64,000 bases of DNA from an uncultured Celeribacter sp. Its GTDB lineage: Bacteria; Pseudomonadota; Alphaproteobacteria; Rhodobacterales; Rhodobacteraceae. This document shows, piece by piece, positions 1 to 8,798 of this stretch (positions within the stretch are counted from its first letter, which is position 1; every line of letters starts with the position of its first letter). The stretch is from contig NZ_OY781107.1 of the NCBI RefSeq assembly GCF_963676475.1, forward strand, positions 682,001 to 746,000. Direction: 5' to 3'. The notes beneath the pieces were generated by a model, which was given only the letters and a program-made list of their open reading frames with translations, was not told where the DNA came from and did not search any database. The translations under genes and the position numbers were made by a program.

Positions 1-71
1 AGGAACCCCAGCGCCAGCCATGATGTGATCCGGGCGATCCCGTCGAGCAGGCGGTTCAGCCACGCCAGCAT
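1..71 (-). CDS. dctQ: TRAP transporter small permease, 5' fragment
   Basis: The window edge cuts this gene. The 23 visible codons begin with ATG at 71 and read MLAWLNRLLDGIARITSWLA, which resembles the N-terminus of DctQ-type membrane subunits of TRAP transporters. It starts 4 bases after the stop of the solute-binding gene at 76, as in a dctPQM operon. The call rests mainly on this context because so little of the protein is visible. The large permease DctM would be expected beyond the left edge. Confidence 0.7.
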   Translation of the reverse strand, partial: MLAWLNRLLDGIARITSWLALGF

Positions 72-75
72 CAGC

Positions 76-1161
76 TTACAGACCTGCCGCGATTTCGACC
101 GGGCGTTTCATCGTCCCGGTGCCTGCGTGACGCGCGATCGCCTCTTCGACCACTGCCTGCATGGCCGCCCCGTCGATGCCGTTGGGCTTGGCCACGGTCT
201 CGATCCACTTGTTGACCTGTGCGGGTTGAACAAGCGCCTTGGTCCGGGCCTTTTCCGCATCCGAGAGCGAGGAGAGCACCACGCCTTCGGCCTGCGCCTT
301 CTGTACGTAATCGGCCAGCACCTTGTTGTAGATCTCGGCAAATTTCCCACCATAGAGCTCATCGGCCAGATCGGTACATATCTGTTGGTGTTCTGCAGGG
401 AGGCCCTCCCAGACGCGGCCGTTCATGATCGTGACGGCGGGGGCATGCGGACCATCGCCGATGTCGTAGAAATTCGGGGCGATCTCGTGCAGCTTGTAGG
501 CGACAGCAGTGACGAAATCGAAGCCGTAGACCCCATCGAGAACCCCGCGTTCGAGCGCCTGATAGACCTCGCCCGCCGCCATCGGTACGGCAATGCCGCC
601 GAGGCTTTCGATCACATCGGTGGCGACGCCGTAGCCACGGATCTTCTTGCCCTTGATGTCGTCGATCGAGGTGATCGGATCGCGCATCACCAGAGGCGCA
701 TAATTCCAGTTGGTCCAGTAGAGCACCTTGCTGCGGTGACGCTCTTCCCATTCCTGCCGCAACGGCGCGAAATTCTCGTAGACGTCGCGGCACACGAGTT
801 GAAGCTCATCGGCGCGCTCCATGCGGAAATACCATTCAAGGCCGCGTGTGACCGGCAGTTCGGCCTGATAATAGCCCGGCGCGATCAGGGTCATTTCGCT
901 GGTGCCGTCGCGCACCGCGCCGAGATGTTCGCCGACCTTGTTGAGGCTTCCGGCCCAGTAATATTTGACGCCGATCTCGCCATTGCTGCGATTTGCCAGT
1001 TCTTCGAGGAACCAGCGATCGACCCAGGACGGTCCCGCGGTTTCGCTCACATAGCTGTCGAATTTCAGCGAGGTTGCCGCATGGGCAAGACCGGGCAGAC
1101 CCGAGATCAGCCCCGCGCCTGCGAATGCTCCTGTGGATTTCAGAAAGTCACGTCTTTTCAT
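76..1161 (-). CDS. dctP: TRAP transporter solute-binding protein (DctP family), Tat-exported
   Basis: This 361-residue periplasmic protein binds an organic acid for a TRAP importer. The N-terminus MKRRDFLKSTGAFAGAG carries a twin-arginine signal followed by a hydrophobic stretch ending near AHA. The body has family features such as the VMRDP and GYGVATDVI segments and the QALERGVLDGVYGFDF stretch. I chose the ATG at 1161 because it is preceded by GGAG and gives the signal peptide; the open frame extends further upstream without one. It lies downstream of thiolase and acyl-CoA ligase genes on the same strand, so its substrate may be a carboxylate that is then activated to a CoA ester. The substrate itself cannot be read from the sequence. 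Confidence 0.9.
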   Translation of the reverse strand: MKRRDFLKSTGAFAGAGLISGLPGLAHAATSLKFDSYVSETAGPSWVDRWFLEELANRSNGEIGVKYYWAGSLNKVGEHLGAVRDGTSEMTLIAPGYYQAELPVTRGLEWYFRMERADELQLVCRDVYENFAPLRQEWEERHRSKVLYWTNWNYAPLVMRDPITSIDDIKGKKIRGYGVATDVIESLGGIAVPMAAGEVYQALERGVLDGVYGFDFVTAVAYKLHEIAPNFYDIGDGPHAPAVTIMNGRVWEGLPAEHQQICTDLADELYGGKFAEIYNKVLADYVQKAQAEGVVLSSLSDAEKARTKALVQPAQVNKWIETVAKPNGIDGAAMQAVVEEAIARHAGTGTMKRPVEIAAGL

Positions 1162-1213
1162 GGGTATCTCCTCCGTTGGTGCCGGGCTCCTCCTGCCCGG
1201 AGATGTTGTGTAA

Positions 1214-2725
1214 TTATGCCGGTGTCGGCTCATGTCCTGTGCGCGTTCTCAGCGCGGTTTTCAGAACCTTGCCGTAGCTGTTCTTCGGCAGCTCGTGGAC
1301 GAACTGGTAGCGTTTCGGACGTTTGAAAGCGGCAATCTGCTGGCGGCACCAGCTGTCGAGCTCAGGCTCACTGGCACTCTTGCCTGGTTCGAACACGACA
1401 TAGGCCACGACCTGCTCTCCCCAATCCGGTTCCGGTTCGCCAATGACGGCGATCTCGAACACGGCCGGATGCGCCAAAAGCGCCTCCTCAACCTCGCGCG
1501 GATAGATATTTGTGCCACCTGAAATAATGACATCCTTGGAGCGGTCAGTGAGGTAGAGAAAGCCGTCTTCATCGAGATGGCCCAGATCTCCGGTATGCAG
1601 CCAACCGTGTTGCAAGGCTTGCTGGCTGGCCGGTTCGTTCTGCCAATAGCCGGTCATGACGGTTGGCCCCCGGACACAGATTTCCCCGGTATGCCCCGCA
1701 GACAAAACCTCTCCATCGGAGCCCAGAACCGCAAGTGTGACAGCCCCCTGCGCAATACCGACAGAGGCGCGCCTCGCCTTCCAACGCGGGTGGGTCTGAT
1801 CTGCGACGAGATCGCGGGGCAGGACAGAGATGGTCATGGGTGTTTCGCCCTGACCGTAAATCTGCACAAAGCGCGGACCGAAACAGGCGAGAGCTTCGTC
1901 AATGTCATGGGCATACATCGGCCCGCCGCCATAGATGATCGTACGGATGCCCTTGCCGTCGTAGCCCTGTTGCTTTGCCGTGGCGATCAGCCGTTTGACC
2001 ATCGTGGGTGCCGCAAAGAACACGAGATTGCCGCGGGTCTGGGCGAGCGCGATGATCTCGGCGCTGTCGAACCCAGAGGACGCAGGGATGAGATGCGCCC
2101 CGCCTGCCCGGATTTGCGCGAACATGTAAAGCCCCGCGCCGTGAGACATGGGAGCGGCGTAGAGCATGTGATCCTCAGCCCGGGCCGCATCCACGTCGAG
2201 CGCATAGCACAGGGTCATGTGCCGCAGATTGTCATGGCTGAGCATGACCCCTTTGGGCGTCCCGGTGGTGCCGGAGGTGTAGAACAGCCAAGCAAGTTCC
2301 TGTGCTCCAACCGACTTGGGCGGCGTGAATGTGTCCAGCTCAGGCACCGGCGCAGCGAGCCTCGCCTCGGCGACATCCTCCTGCGTCGCGAAAACAGTGC
2401 CGCTCTCCGTCAAGGTCAGCGCCGCCCCTGAATCGCGGATGATCCACTCGGCTTCGCGGGCATGCAGTTTGCAATTCACCGGCACGACGACAGCTCCGAG
2501 CCACCAGCAGGCATGTAGCACCTCGATGTACTCGGGGGCATTCTTTGCGAAAATGGCAACCCGGTCGCCCTTTGCGATCCCATGCTCCGCATGCAACCAA
2601 GCTGCACGATTGCAGACGGATTGCAAAAGTCCGTGATAGGTCTGGCGCAGGCTGTCGCCATCGAAAAGCGCCGGACGGTCGGGCCATGACAAGGCAGTCT
2701 GATACAGCCAATTTGCGATATTCAT
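1214..2725 (-). CDS. acyl-CoA ligase (AMP-forming)
   Basis: A 503-residue member of the ANL superfamily that would activate a carboxylic acid with ATP and coenzyme A in the cytoplasm. The P-loop motif YTSGTTGTPKGVMLSHDN, the GEICVRGPTVMTGYW segment, the TGDLGHLDEDGFLYLTDRSK hinge and the C-terminal PKNSYGKVLK lysine motif are all visible, so it should be active. The ATG at 2725 (MNIANWLYQ) matches the usual family N-terminus; a longer frame to 2857 lacks family similarity. It follows the thiolase by 25 bases and precedes the dctP gene, which suggests uptake, activation and thiolytic cleavage of one acid. The chain type (fatty, aromatic or branched) is not determined. Confidence 0.9.
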   Translation of the reverse strand: MNIANWLYQTALSWPDRPALFDGDSLRQTYHGLLQSVCNRAAWLHAEHGIAKGDRVAIFAKNAPEYIEVLHACWWLGAVVVPVNCKLHAREAEWIIRDSGAALTLTESGTVFATQEDVAEARLAAPVPELDTFTPPKSVGAQELAWLFYTSGTTGTPKGVMLSHDNLRHMTLCYALDVDAARAEDHMLYAAPMSHGAGLYMFAQIRAGGAHLIPASSGFDSAEIIALAQTRGNLVFFAAPTMVKRLIATAKQQGYDGKGIRTIIYGGGPMYAHDIDEALACFGPRFVQIYGQGETPMTISVLPRDLVADQTHPRWKARRASVGIAQGAVTLAVLGSDGEVLSAGHTGEICVRGPTVMTGYWQNEPASQQALQHGWLHTGDLGHLDEDGFLYLTDRSKDVIISGGTNIYPREVEEALLAHPAVFEIAVIGEPEPDWGEQVVAYVVFEPGKSASEPELDSWCRQQIAAFKRPKRYQFVHELPKNSYGKVLKTALRTRTGHEPTPA

Positions 2726-2750
2726 TGTCTTCACAAGTCCCAAATCATAT

Positions 2751-3926
2751 TCAAGCGCGATCGGCTTGCAGGATCGTCGCGTAGTTGGCGACGGCCGCAC
2801 CACCCATGTTGAAAGCGAGGCCCCATTCCGCACCAACTCGCTGAATGTCTCCCGCACGTCCGGTCAATTGCCGGAAGCCCAGAGCATGCATCGACACGCC
2901 GGTTGCGCCGACCGGATGGCCTTTGGCCTTCAGCCCGCCAGACAGGTTCACCGGGGTACGCCCGTCCGCATATACCGTGCCCTCATCAAGAGCCCTTACC
3001 CCCTGCCCCTTTGGCGCAAGCCCCATCGCTTCGTAGATCAGAAGTTCTGCCGGGGTGAAACAGTCATGAACCTCTGCGAAATTCAGATCCGCGACCGTGA
3101 TCCCGGCTGCGTCATAGGCCGCGCGAATGGCGCGCTCCGGCCCTTCGAAGGCCACAAAATCGCGGCGACTCATCGGCAGAAAGTCGGACACATGCTCGGC
3201 TGCGGCAATCCGCACGCGGGCAGCTGCGTCCCCGGCATGGGCATTGGCAGCGCTCAAAACGATCGCCGCGGCACCGTCCGTGACCAGAGAGCAATCGCTC
3301 AATCGCAGAGGCGGTGCGATCAGCGGGTTTCTCTCGCTCACCTCGCGGCAGAACTCATAGGTCAGCGGCTTATGCATATGCGCCAACGGGTTTTTCATCG
3401 CATTTTCATGGTTCTTCGCCGCGATGCGCGCCATCGTGTCCAGCGGATCGCCATAGCGTGCCGCATATTGGTCTGCCGCAATGGCAAAGACTTGCGGAAA
3501 ACTCAGAGCGGCCTCGTTCGCATCATTTTGATACCCCGCCCCGGCCAGAGCCGTCGTGACATCTTCTGTCGACCTATGCGTCATCTTTTCGGCCCCGACG
3601 ACAAGGACGTTCCGCGCCTGGCCTGCTCGGATGGCGTTCAGTCCGGCGTGAATCGCGGCCGCACCAGAGGCGCAGGCGTTTTCGCACCGCGCCGCTGGTG
3701 TAAAGCGGAGGTCGGGATGCGTCTGTAGGATCAAGGAGGAGGCAAACCCGTCGGGAACGAGTCCGGAATTGAAATGACCGAGAAAAATGGCGTCAATCTC
3801 AGAGGGAGGAATCTGTGCCTCCTCAAGAGCTTCACGCGCTGCCTCAACGATCAGCGTTTCGAGCGTGGCGTCGAGGCGACCAAACCGGGTGTGGCCGGAG
3901 CCGGTGATATAAATGTCGTGGGTCAT
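2751..3926 (-). CDS. thiolase, acetyl-CoA acetyltransferase/SCP-x type
   Basis: A 391-residue thiolase-fold enzyme. The nucleophile region is visible as ENACASGAAAIHAGL, the NFAEVHDCFTPAELL segment marks the SCP-x-like subgroup, and the C-terminal GGLKAKGHPVGATG motif contains the catalytic histidine. The ATG at 3926 is preceded by a strong GGAGG ribosome site. It is the first gene of a minus-strand operon (thiolase, ligase, dctP, dctQ) and is divergent from a PAS-LuxR regulator across a gap rich in TACGTA dyads. Likely role: the thiolytic step in degrading an imported acid. SCP-x-like thiolases often lack proven activity, so the exact reaction is open. Confidence 0.88.
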   Translation of the reverse strand: MTHDIYITGSGHTRFGRLDATLETLIVEAAREALEEAQIPPSEIDAIFLGHFNSGLVPDGFASSLILQTHPDLRFTPAARCENACASGAAAIHAGLNAIRAGQARNVLVVGAEKMTHRSTEDVTTALAGAGYQNDANEAALSFPQVFAIAADQYAARYGDPLDTMARIAAKNHENAMKNPLAHMHKPLTYEFCREVSERNPLIAPPLRLSDCSLVTDGAAAIVLSAANAHAGDAAARVRIAAAEHVSDFLPMSRRDFVAFEGPERAIRAAYDAAGITVADLNFAEVHDCFTPAELLIYEAMGLAPKGQGVRALDEGTVYADGRTPVNLSGGLKAKGHPVGATGVSMHALGFRQLTGRAGDIQRVGAEWGLAFNMGGAAVANYATILQADRA

Positions 3927-3974
3927 GTAACGTCCTCCCACGACAAACGTGATGCAAAAAACACATGGTAGCCA

Positions 3975-4014
3975 TTCGTAGAACTACGTATAAAAATACG
4001 TATCACTTACGTAG
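3975..4014. promoter_or_regulatory. TACGTA dyad cluster between thiolase and PAS-LuxR genes
   Basis: In 40 bases there are overlapping inverted repeats: CGTAG-AA-CTACG at 3977-3988, the perfect TACGTAT-AAAA-ATACGTA at 3985-4002, and a further TACGTAG at 4008-4014 that mirrors CTACGTA at 3984-3990. The region lies between two divergent genes, one encoding a LuxR-type DNA-binding protein. I infer operator sites for that regulator; no binding data are implied. Confidence 0.5.
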
Positions 4015-4041
4015 ATGCAAATGCAGCGAAAGGAAAACCCG

Positions 4042-4608
4042 ATGGATTTCGACCGGATATCTGAGACCGACCTCAATTTGACGGGTTTCATGGATGCTCC
4101 GATCGGCCTCATGGTCCTGTCAAATCGCAAAATTCAGCGCGTGAATACGGAGATGGAGCGAATTTTCGGCTGGACCCGTGACGAACTGGAAGGGCAATCG
4201 ATCCGCATCCTCTATCCCTCCAGCGTCGATTATGAAAAGACAGGCACCCGCTGGCGGCGCTGGCTGGACGGACGGCCGCGCTACACGGACGAGCGCTTCA
4301 TGCAATGCCGTAGCGGTGAGATCATCTGGACCCGAGCGTCAGGCCGGACACTGACGCCCACCGATCCCTTTCGGCTGATGGTTTGGACGTTTGAGCATCT
4401 GGAACATCGCCCTCCGAATTCCGCCACATTGACGCCCAGAGAGCGCGAAGTCGCCCGACATATCGTGAACGGGTACACCAGCAAGGAAACCGGCCTGGCG
4501 ATGGGAATATCGCCCCGAACCGTAGAGGTTCATCGCAGTTCCGTGATGAAAAAGCTGGGGGTGCAAAATGCTGCGGAACTCGTTGCGAAAATGATTGTAC
4601 AGAACTGA
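4042..4608 (+). CDS. PAS domain-LuxR family transcriptional regulator
   Basis: A 188-residue regulator. The N-terminal half (about 12-115) is a PAS domain (GFMDAPIGLMVLSNRKIQRV, then RIFGWTRDELEGQSI), the fold that binds small ligands or cofactors. The C-terminal 60 residues are a GerE/LuxR helix-turn-helix (LTPREREVARHIVNGYTSKE, GISPRTVEVHRSSVMKKLGV). There is no receiver domain, so it is probably controlled by ligand rather than by phosphorylation. I chose the ATG at 4042, preceded by AAGGAAAA; in-frame ATGs at 4015 and 4021 would overlap the dyad cluster. It is divergent from the thiolase operon and is its likely regulator. Confidence 0.88.
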   Translation: MDFDRISETDLNLTGFMDAPIGLMVLSNRKIQRVNTEMERIFGWTRDELEGQSIRILYPSSVDYEKTGTRWRRWLDGRPRYTDERFMQCRSGEIIWTRASGRTLTPTDPFRLMVWTFEHLEHRPPNSATLTPREREVARHIVNGYTSKETGLAMGISPRTVEVHRSSVMKKLGVQNAAELVAKMIVQN

Positions 4609-4775
4609 CAGGAGCCAGTCTGCGAGATGCAGGACCAGCAGCAATTATTGGGTTAGATCGCGCCCCTAGATACAGCGATGAAAACTTGCATGGGCCGTGA
4701 GCGAGAACGGGTAAAGGGCCTATTTTTAAAAAATCTAGTGCTCGATCGAAACGTAAGTTACTGATTCAATTTTCT

Positions 4776-5576
4776 GGGATCGTCAAGTTATTGCCCTCCG
4801 CAGGGCAGTTATGTAGCTCAGTGCGATGATCAGTCAGATTTCCGCACCGCGCCTGAAAGGCCACCGCTTTCCGCGCTCCATCATTTCCTACGCGGTCTGG
4901 GCGTATTATCGCTTCTCGCTTAGCCTGCGTGATGACGAGGATCTGCTGGCCGAACGCGGTATCGTGGTGAGCTATGAGGCGATCCGGGCATGGGTGGGAA
5001 AATTCGGACCGCAGATCGCGAAACGGGTTCGCGCTACGCGCCCGCGGCCCGCCGACAAATGGCATCTGGACGAGGTGGTGATCATGATCAACGGCGTGCG
5101 ACACTGGCTGTGGCGCGCCGTGGACAGCAACGGCGAAGTTCTCGACATCCGCGTGCAAACGCGCCGCAATGCGCGGGCGGCGAAGCGTTTCATTTCACGG
5201 CTGATCGCCCGCTGGGGTGAGCCCCGCGTCATCGTGACGGACAAGCTGCGCAGCTACGGCGCGGCCCTGCGGCAGCTCGGGCTGAACGTGGATCACCGGG
5301 CGCACAAGGGACTGAACAATCGTATTGAGGGATCGCACAGACCCACGCGAAAGCGCGAGAATTTCAAATCGGCAAGGCAGGCGCAAAGGTTCCTCTGCGC
5401 CCACGATGAAACCGCCAACCTGTTCCGCTCTCGCCACCACAAGATGACTGCCTCCAGATACCGTCAGAGCCTCGCCGCCGCGTTCGAGCGCTGGAACGAC
5501 TGTGCGAAAAGCATAGCCGCGTGACAGAAGGTAGCGCACCCCCACTTTCGATCCCGGGAAACAACTTGACGATCCC
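4776..5576. mobile_element. IS6-family insertion sequence, about 801 bp
   Basis: The ends are 21-bp inverted repeats that match at 19 of 21 positions: GGGATCGTCAAGTTATTGCC starts the left end (4776-4796) and the complement of 5556-5576 starts GGGATCGTCAAGTTGTTTCC. One intact transposase gene fills the inside. The 8 bases flanking each end (AATTTTCT and CGCGACAC) do not match, so there is no target duplication. This suggests that one flank was lost or exchanged after insertion. The element separates the LuxR/thiolase block from the TRAP operon. Confidence 0.85.
4826..5524 (+). CDS. IS6-family transposase
   Basis: A 232-residue DDE transposase, close to the usual family length. It moves the surrounding element by replicative transposition. 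The catalytic triad is visible as D82 (WHLDEVVI), D139 (VIVTDKLRSYG) and E168 (LNNRIEGSHRPTRKRE), followed by the family's arginine-rich PTRKRE stretch. The N-terminal part (residues 15-65, ISYAVWAYYRFSLSLRDDE and the following helix-turn-helix) is typical of IS6 members. The gene is complete and shows no frameshift, so the element may still be active. A second, decayed IS6 transposase lies near 62.6 kb. Confidence 0.93.
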   Translation: MISQISAPRLKGHRFPRSIISYAVWAYYRFSLSLRDDEDLLAERGIVVSYEAIRAWVGKFGPQIAKRVRATRPRPADKWHLDEVVIMINGVRHWLWRAVDSNGEVLDIRVQTRRNARAAKRFISRLIARWGEPRVIVTDKLRSYGAALRQLGLNVDHRAHKGLNNRIEGSHRPTRKRENFKSARQAQRFLCAHDETANLFRSRHHKMTASRYRQSLAAAFERWNDCAKSIAA

Positions 5577-5612
5577 CGCGACACGGGTGCGGCAGAGGCG
5601 AAAAACACAGCC

Positions 5613-6860
5613 TCAGATCAGGATCGGTACGAAGGCAATCATGAGATACACAAACAACAGCATCCCGAGATAGGGCAGAACCGCGCGGGCGATGCGTTCG
5701 ATCGGCAGACGCGCCGTTGTGGAGGCGACAAAGAGGTTGATCGCAACCGGCGGCGTGACCATGCCAATGGCCAGGCCGACCACGATGATGATGCCGAAAT
5801 GCACGGTGCTCAGACCAAGCTGCGCCGCGAGAGGCAGGAGCATCGGGGTCAGGATGATCAGGGCCGAGGCCGTTTCAAGGAACACCCCCGCCACGAGGAT
5901 CACCGCCATCACCAGAAGCAACAGCACATAGGTATTGGAGGACAAGGACAGTGCCGCAGAGGCGATCTGGTTCGGCACCTGCCAGCTTGACAGTGTCCAG
6001 CTCAGGATCGAGGAGGCCGCAATCACAAACATGATGACGGAGGTGGTGACGCCTGCACGGATGATGATGCGATAAAGCTGTTTCAGGGTCAGGTCGCGGT
6101 AGATGAAAAGCGACACGAGGATGGCGTAATCCACCGCAATCACGGCGGCTTCGGACGGAGTGAAAATGCCCGAAAATATCCCACCGAGAATGATCAGCGG
6201 CGCCATCAGCCCCCAGCTGGCCGAAATAAATGTGCGGCCAATGGTTTTCAGGTTGAACGCGGTCCCGCGCGGATAGGCGCGGCGGTGGCCTTGAATGAGC
6301 GCAATGAAGATCAGCCCCACGCCCATGGCGATGCCGGGGATAAAGCCATTCAGAAACAACTCGCGCACGGATTCCTGCGCGATCACAGCATAGATGATCA
6401 TCGGCACGGACGGTGGGATCACCACGCCGATGGTGCCCGCAGCGGCAATGAGCGAGGCGGCCGACGCCGGATCATAGCCTTTGCGCTTCAGTTCCGGCAC
6501 AAGGCTGGCGCCCACGGCGGCGGTTGTCGCCGCACCGGAGCCCGAGATTGCGGCAAAGAACATGCCTGCAAGAACGGAGACGATGGAGAGCCCGCCTTTG
6601 ATAAAGCCGAACATGCTGTCGGCAAAGGCCACAAGGCGTTTGGAAATTTCGCCCTGCGCCATGACATCGCCCGCCAGAACGAACATCGGCACGGCGACGA
6701 GGGCAAAGGAATTGATGCCAGAGAACATCTGTTGCGGCACGACCATCAAAGGCACGCCGGAGAGGTTAAGCGCGCTCATGGTCGCTGCGCCGATCACGAT
6801 GGCGACCGGAATGCCCAGAAGCAGGAAAAGAGCGAAAAGGCCGGCAAGCACGAGACTCAT
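5613..6860 (-). CDS. dctM: TRAP transporter large permease
   Basis: A 415-residue inner-membrane protein with about 12 hydrophobic segments, the sodium-coupled channel subunit of a TRAP importer. Family motifs include SGSGAATTAAVGASLVPEL and PPSVPMIIYAVIAQES in the first half and the GMVTPPVAINLF segment near the C-terminus. Its start overlaps the small-permease stop by 4 bases (6857-6860), so the two are translationally coupled. It is the last gene of the operon; its stop lies about 37 bases from the IS6 element. Confidence 0.93.
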   Translation of the reverse strand: MSLVLAGLFALFLLLGIPVAIVIGAATMSALNLSGVPLMVVPQQMFSGINSFALVAVPMFVLAGDVMAQGEISKRLVAFADSMFGFIKGGLSIVSVLAGMFFAAISGSGAATTAAVGASLVPELKRKGYDPASAASLIAAAGTIGVVIPPSVPMIIYAVIAQESVRELFLNGFIPGIAMGVGLIFIALIQGHRRAYPRGTAFNLKTIGRTFISASWGLMAPLIILGGIFSGIFTPSEAAVIAVDYAILVSLFIYRDLTLKQLYRIIIRAGVTTSVIMFVIAASSILSWTLSSWQVPNQIASAALSLSSNTYVLLLLVMAVILVAGVFLETASALIILTPMLLPLAAQLGLSTVHFGIIIVVGLAIGMVTPPVAINLFVASTTARLPIERIARAVLPYLGMLLFVYLMIAFVPILI

Positions 6861-7399
6861 TGTACTGTCTCCTGAGCCGCATTCTGATCGACATCCCTGT
6901 CGATTTCACTATGGGCCTCTCGCATCGGCTGTCCGGCCAAAAGCCGGATCAGGTCGATCACCGACAACCCCGCCATGACCAGTGCGGCAAAGGGCATGAC
7001 GGCATAGACATAGGTCATGCTGAGCCGCAATGAGGGCGATTTTTGAAAACTCTGCATGTTCATATATTGCCAGCCGATTTTGGCCAGCGTCAGGAGGAAC
7101 ACGATCGTGACCAGAACCGCCGCGCCGGAGACGATCCGGCGCAACGCAGGCGGCAGGTTGTCACGCAGAACCGTGACCGCGATATGCCGCCCCTGTTGAT
7201 AGGCCAGCGCAGCGCCGAGAAAGGTGATCCAGATCAGCAGAAATCTTGCGACCTCTTCCGTCCAGCCCACCGAGGTGAAGAACACCCGCGACACGATCTG
7301 AAGCGTGATCACCGCCGTCAGTCCCGCCATACCCGCGAAAACCACGGGCTTGAGGAGTGTCCCCACCAGTCTGTCCAGCCACGCCAGCCCTTTGAGCAT
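6857..7399 (-). CDS. dctQ: TRAP transporter small permease
   Basis: A 180-residue membrane protein with four predicted hydrophobic segments, the structural small subunit of the TRAP importer. The stretch VFFTSVGWTEEVARFLLIWI contains the conserved W-x-EE-x-x-R-F-x-L-x-W motif of the family, followed by LGAALAYQQGRHIAV. It starts 2 bases after the dctP stop and overlaps dctM by 4 bases, so all three are coupled in one operon. Confidence 0.92.
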   Translation of the reverse strand: MLKGLAWLDRLVGTLLKPVVFAGMAGLTAVITLQIVSRVFFTSVGWTEEVARFLLIWITFLGAALAYQQGRHIAVTVLRDNLPPALRRIVSGAAVLVTIVFLLTLAKIGWQYMNMQSFQKSPSLRLSMTYVYAVMPFAALVMAGLSVIDLIRLLAGQPMREAHSEIDRDVDQNAAQETVQ

Positions 7400-7400
7400 C

Positions 7401-8381
7401 TTACTTCAGCGCCTCTTGGATGCGCGGCAGATAGTCGCCGAATTTCTCGCCGTATTTGTCATAGACCGGCTGCACAGCGGCGGAGAAGGCCGCGAGGTCC
7501 GCATCTTCGACCACATTCATGCCCGCGTCTTTGAGGGCGGCCAGTTGCTCTTCTTCAAGCTCGGCGTTGAGCGCGCGCTCGTATTCGGCCGCCTCTTGTG
7601 CCGCGGCAGCGATGATGTCCTGCGTCTCTTCAGAGAGCTGGTTCCATTTCGGCATGCCCATCACAAAGATCGCCGGCGCGTAGGTGTGACGCGTCATGGT
7701 CATGTTGGTCTGGGTTTCGTTCAGCTTGAAGGAATAGACCACACCGACCGGGTTTTCCTGGCCGTCGATGGTGTTTTGCTGCATGCCGGTCAGGGCCTCG
7801 GTCCAGGCCATCGGGATCGCGTCGGCCCCCAGTTCACGGAAGCTGTCGATATAGACCGGGTTTTCCATCACGCGGATGCGCAGCCCGTCGAGATCGGCAG
7901 GCGTGTTCACCGGGCGCTTCGAATTGGTCAGGTTGCGGAACCCGCGCTCGGCATAGGCGAGACCTTTGAGGTTGACCTCTTCGAGGCGACCCAAAAGCTC
8001 CTGGCCGATTTCCCCATCAAGGACGTTGTAGGCCGCTTCGGGAGAGGGGAAGAGGAACGGCAGTTCAAAAACGGCGATATCTTCGAGGAAGTTCGCGACA
8101 GGACCGTTGGTGATGACGCCCATATCAACCGTGCCGATTTGCATGCCTTCGAGCAAAGTGCGCTCGTCGCCCAGCGTGGCGTTCGGGAAAATCTCGACGG
8201 TGATGGCGCCGTCGGAGCGCTCGGAGACCAGTTCCTGAAACTTCACGGCGGCGGTGTGATAGGCGTCCTGTTCGTTGACCACATGCGCCAGACGCAGGGT
8301 GACGGGATCAATATCCGCCATGGCCGGAAGCGCAGTAAGAGTTGCCGCAGCGAATGCTGCCGCTTTGATAAAGGATGTCAT
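7401..8381 (-). CDS. dctP: TRAP transporter solute-binding protein
   Basis: A 326-residue periplasmic binding protein and the first gene of the TRAP operon. A Sec signal peptide (MTSFIKAAAFAAATLTALPA, cleaved near AMA) precedes the mature domain. Residues typical of DctP proteins include RGFRNLTNSKRPVNTPADL and the ligand-binding arginine region GLRIRVMENPVY, followed by GMQQNTIDGQENPV. The ATG at 8381 has a strong GGAGG upstream; the frame continues to 8399 but that start lacks such a site. It is divergent from the AcoR-like gene across 417 bases, which may regulate it. The ligand is unknown, probably a carboxylate. Confidence 0.93.
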   Translation of the reverse strand: MTSFIKAAAFAAATLTALPAMADIDPVTLRLAHVVNEQDAYHTAAVKFQELVSERSDGAITVEIFPNATLGDERTLLEGMQIGTVDMGVITNGPVANFLEDIAVFELPFLFPSPEAAYNVLDGEIGQELLGRLEEVNLKGLAYAERGFRNLTNSKRPVNTPADLDGLRIRVMENPVYIDSFRELGADAIPMAWTEALTGMQQNTIDGQENPVGVVYSFKLNETQTNMTMTRHTYAPAIFVMGMPKWNQLSEETQDIIAAAAQEAAEYERALNAELEEEQLAALKDAGMNVVEDADLAAFSAAVQPVYDKYGEKFGDYLPRIQEALK

Positions 8382-8798
8382 AGATGTCCTCCCAGACAAG
8401 TAAAAGAAGAGCGCCCGCCGACGCCCGTTGCAAGACCCACTCCGACGCGCCCGTCTGGCGTCACATGATGCAGTGCGAAGACCCTCGTGAAGACCTGCGG
8501 AAAAGCATTTAGCTGCGGAAAACGGCGCCGGATTGCAGATTTATTGCGCATATGGCGGAAAAAAGCATCAAGATGCAACCCAACATCACGTTTGCCGGAG
8601 CGCTTCACATCCCCTGTGCCTTTTCAAACAAATCTCTGCCACGGGAGTTTCAGGCAGAGGTGTGGCCCAATCGCTGAGAGAGACGCTGGTGCAATCCAGC
8701 CCGCTTCGCACGGCATCTTCGACCATTGTCCCCTCTGGGTTTGCGCGCATCCTGTGCTACATTTCCACCGGGAGGCGACGCGCCATGAAGCAAGTGCC
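8382..8798. promoter_or_regulatory. divergent intergenic region with CTGCGGAAAA direct repeats
   Basis: The gap between the divergent dctP and AcoR-like genes contains an exact 10-bp direct repeat, CTGCGGAAAA at 8495-8504 and 8513-8522 (18-bp period), plus a weaker GGCGGAAAAAA near 8555. Repeats in helical phase fit a protein-binding site. I looked for a sigma-54 promoter and found no convincing one. The longer open frame upstream of 8799 has no family similarity, so I treat this stretch as non-coding. Confidence 0.4.

Noticed and set aside
3975..4014. The repeated TACGTA motifs considered as a short CRISPR-like or phage attachment repeat.
   Set aside because: The copies are overlapping palindromes without spacers and lie exactly between divergent genes, so an operator is the simpler reading.
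8461..8480. A TGGC-N-TGCA pattern resembling a sigma-54 promoter.
   Set aside because: The spacing between GG and GC is 11 rather than 10 bases, and the neighbouring regulator lacks the sigma-54 contact loop.
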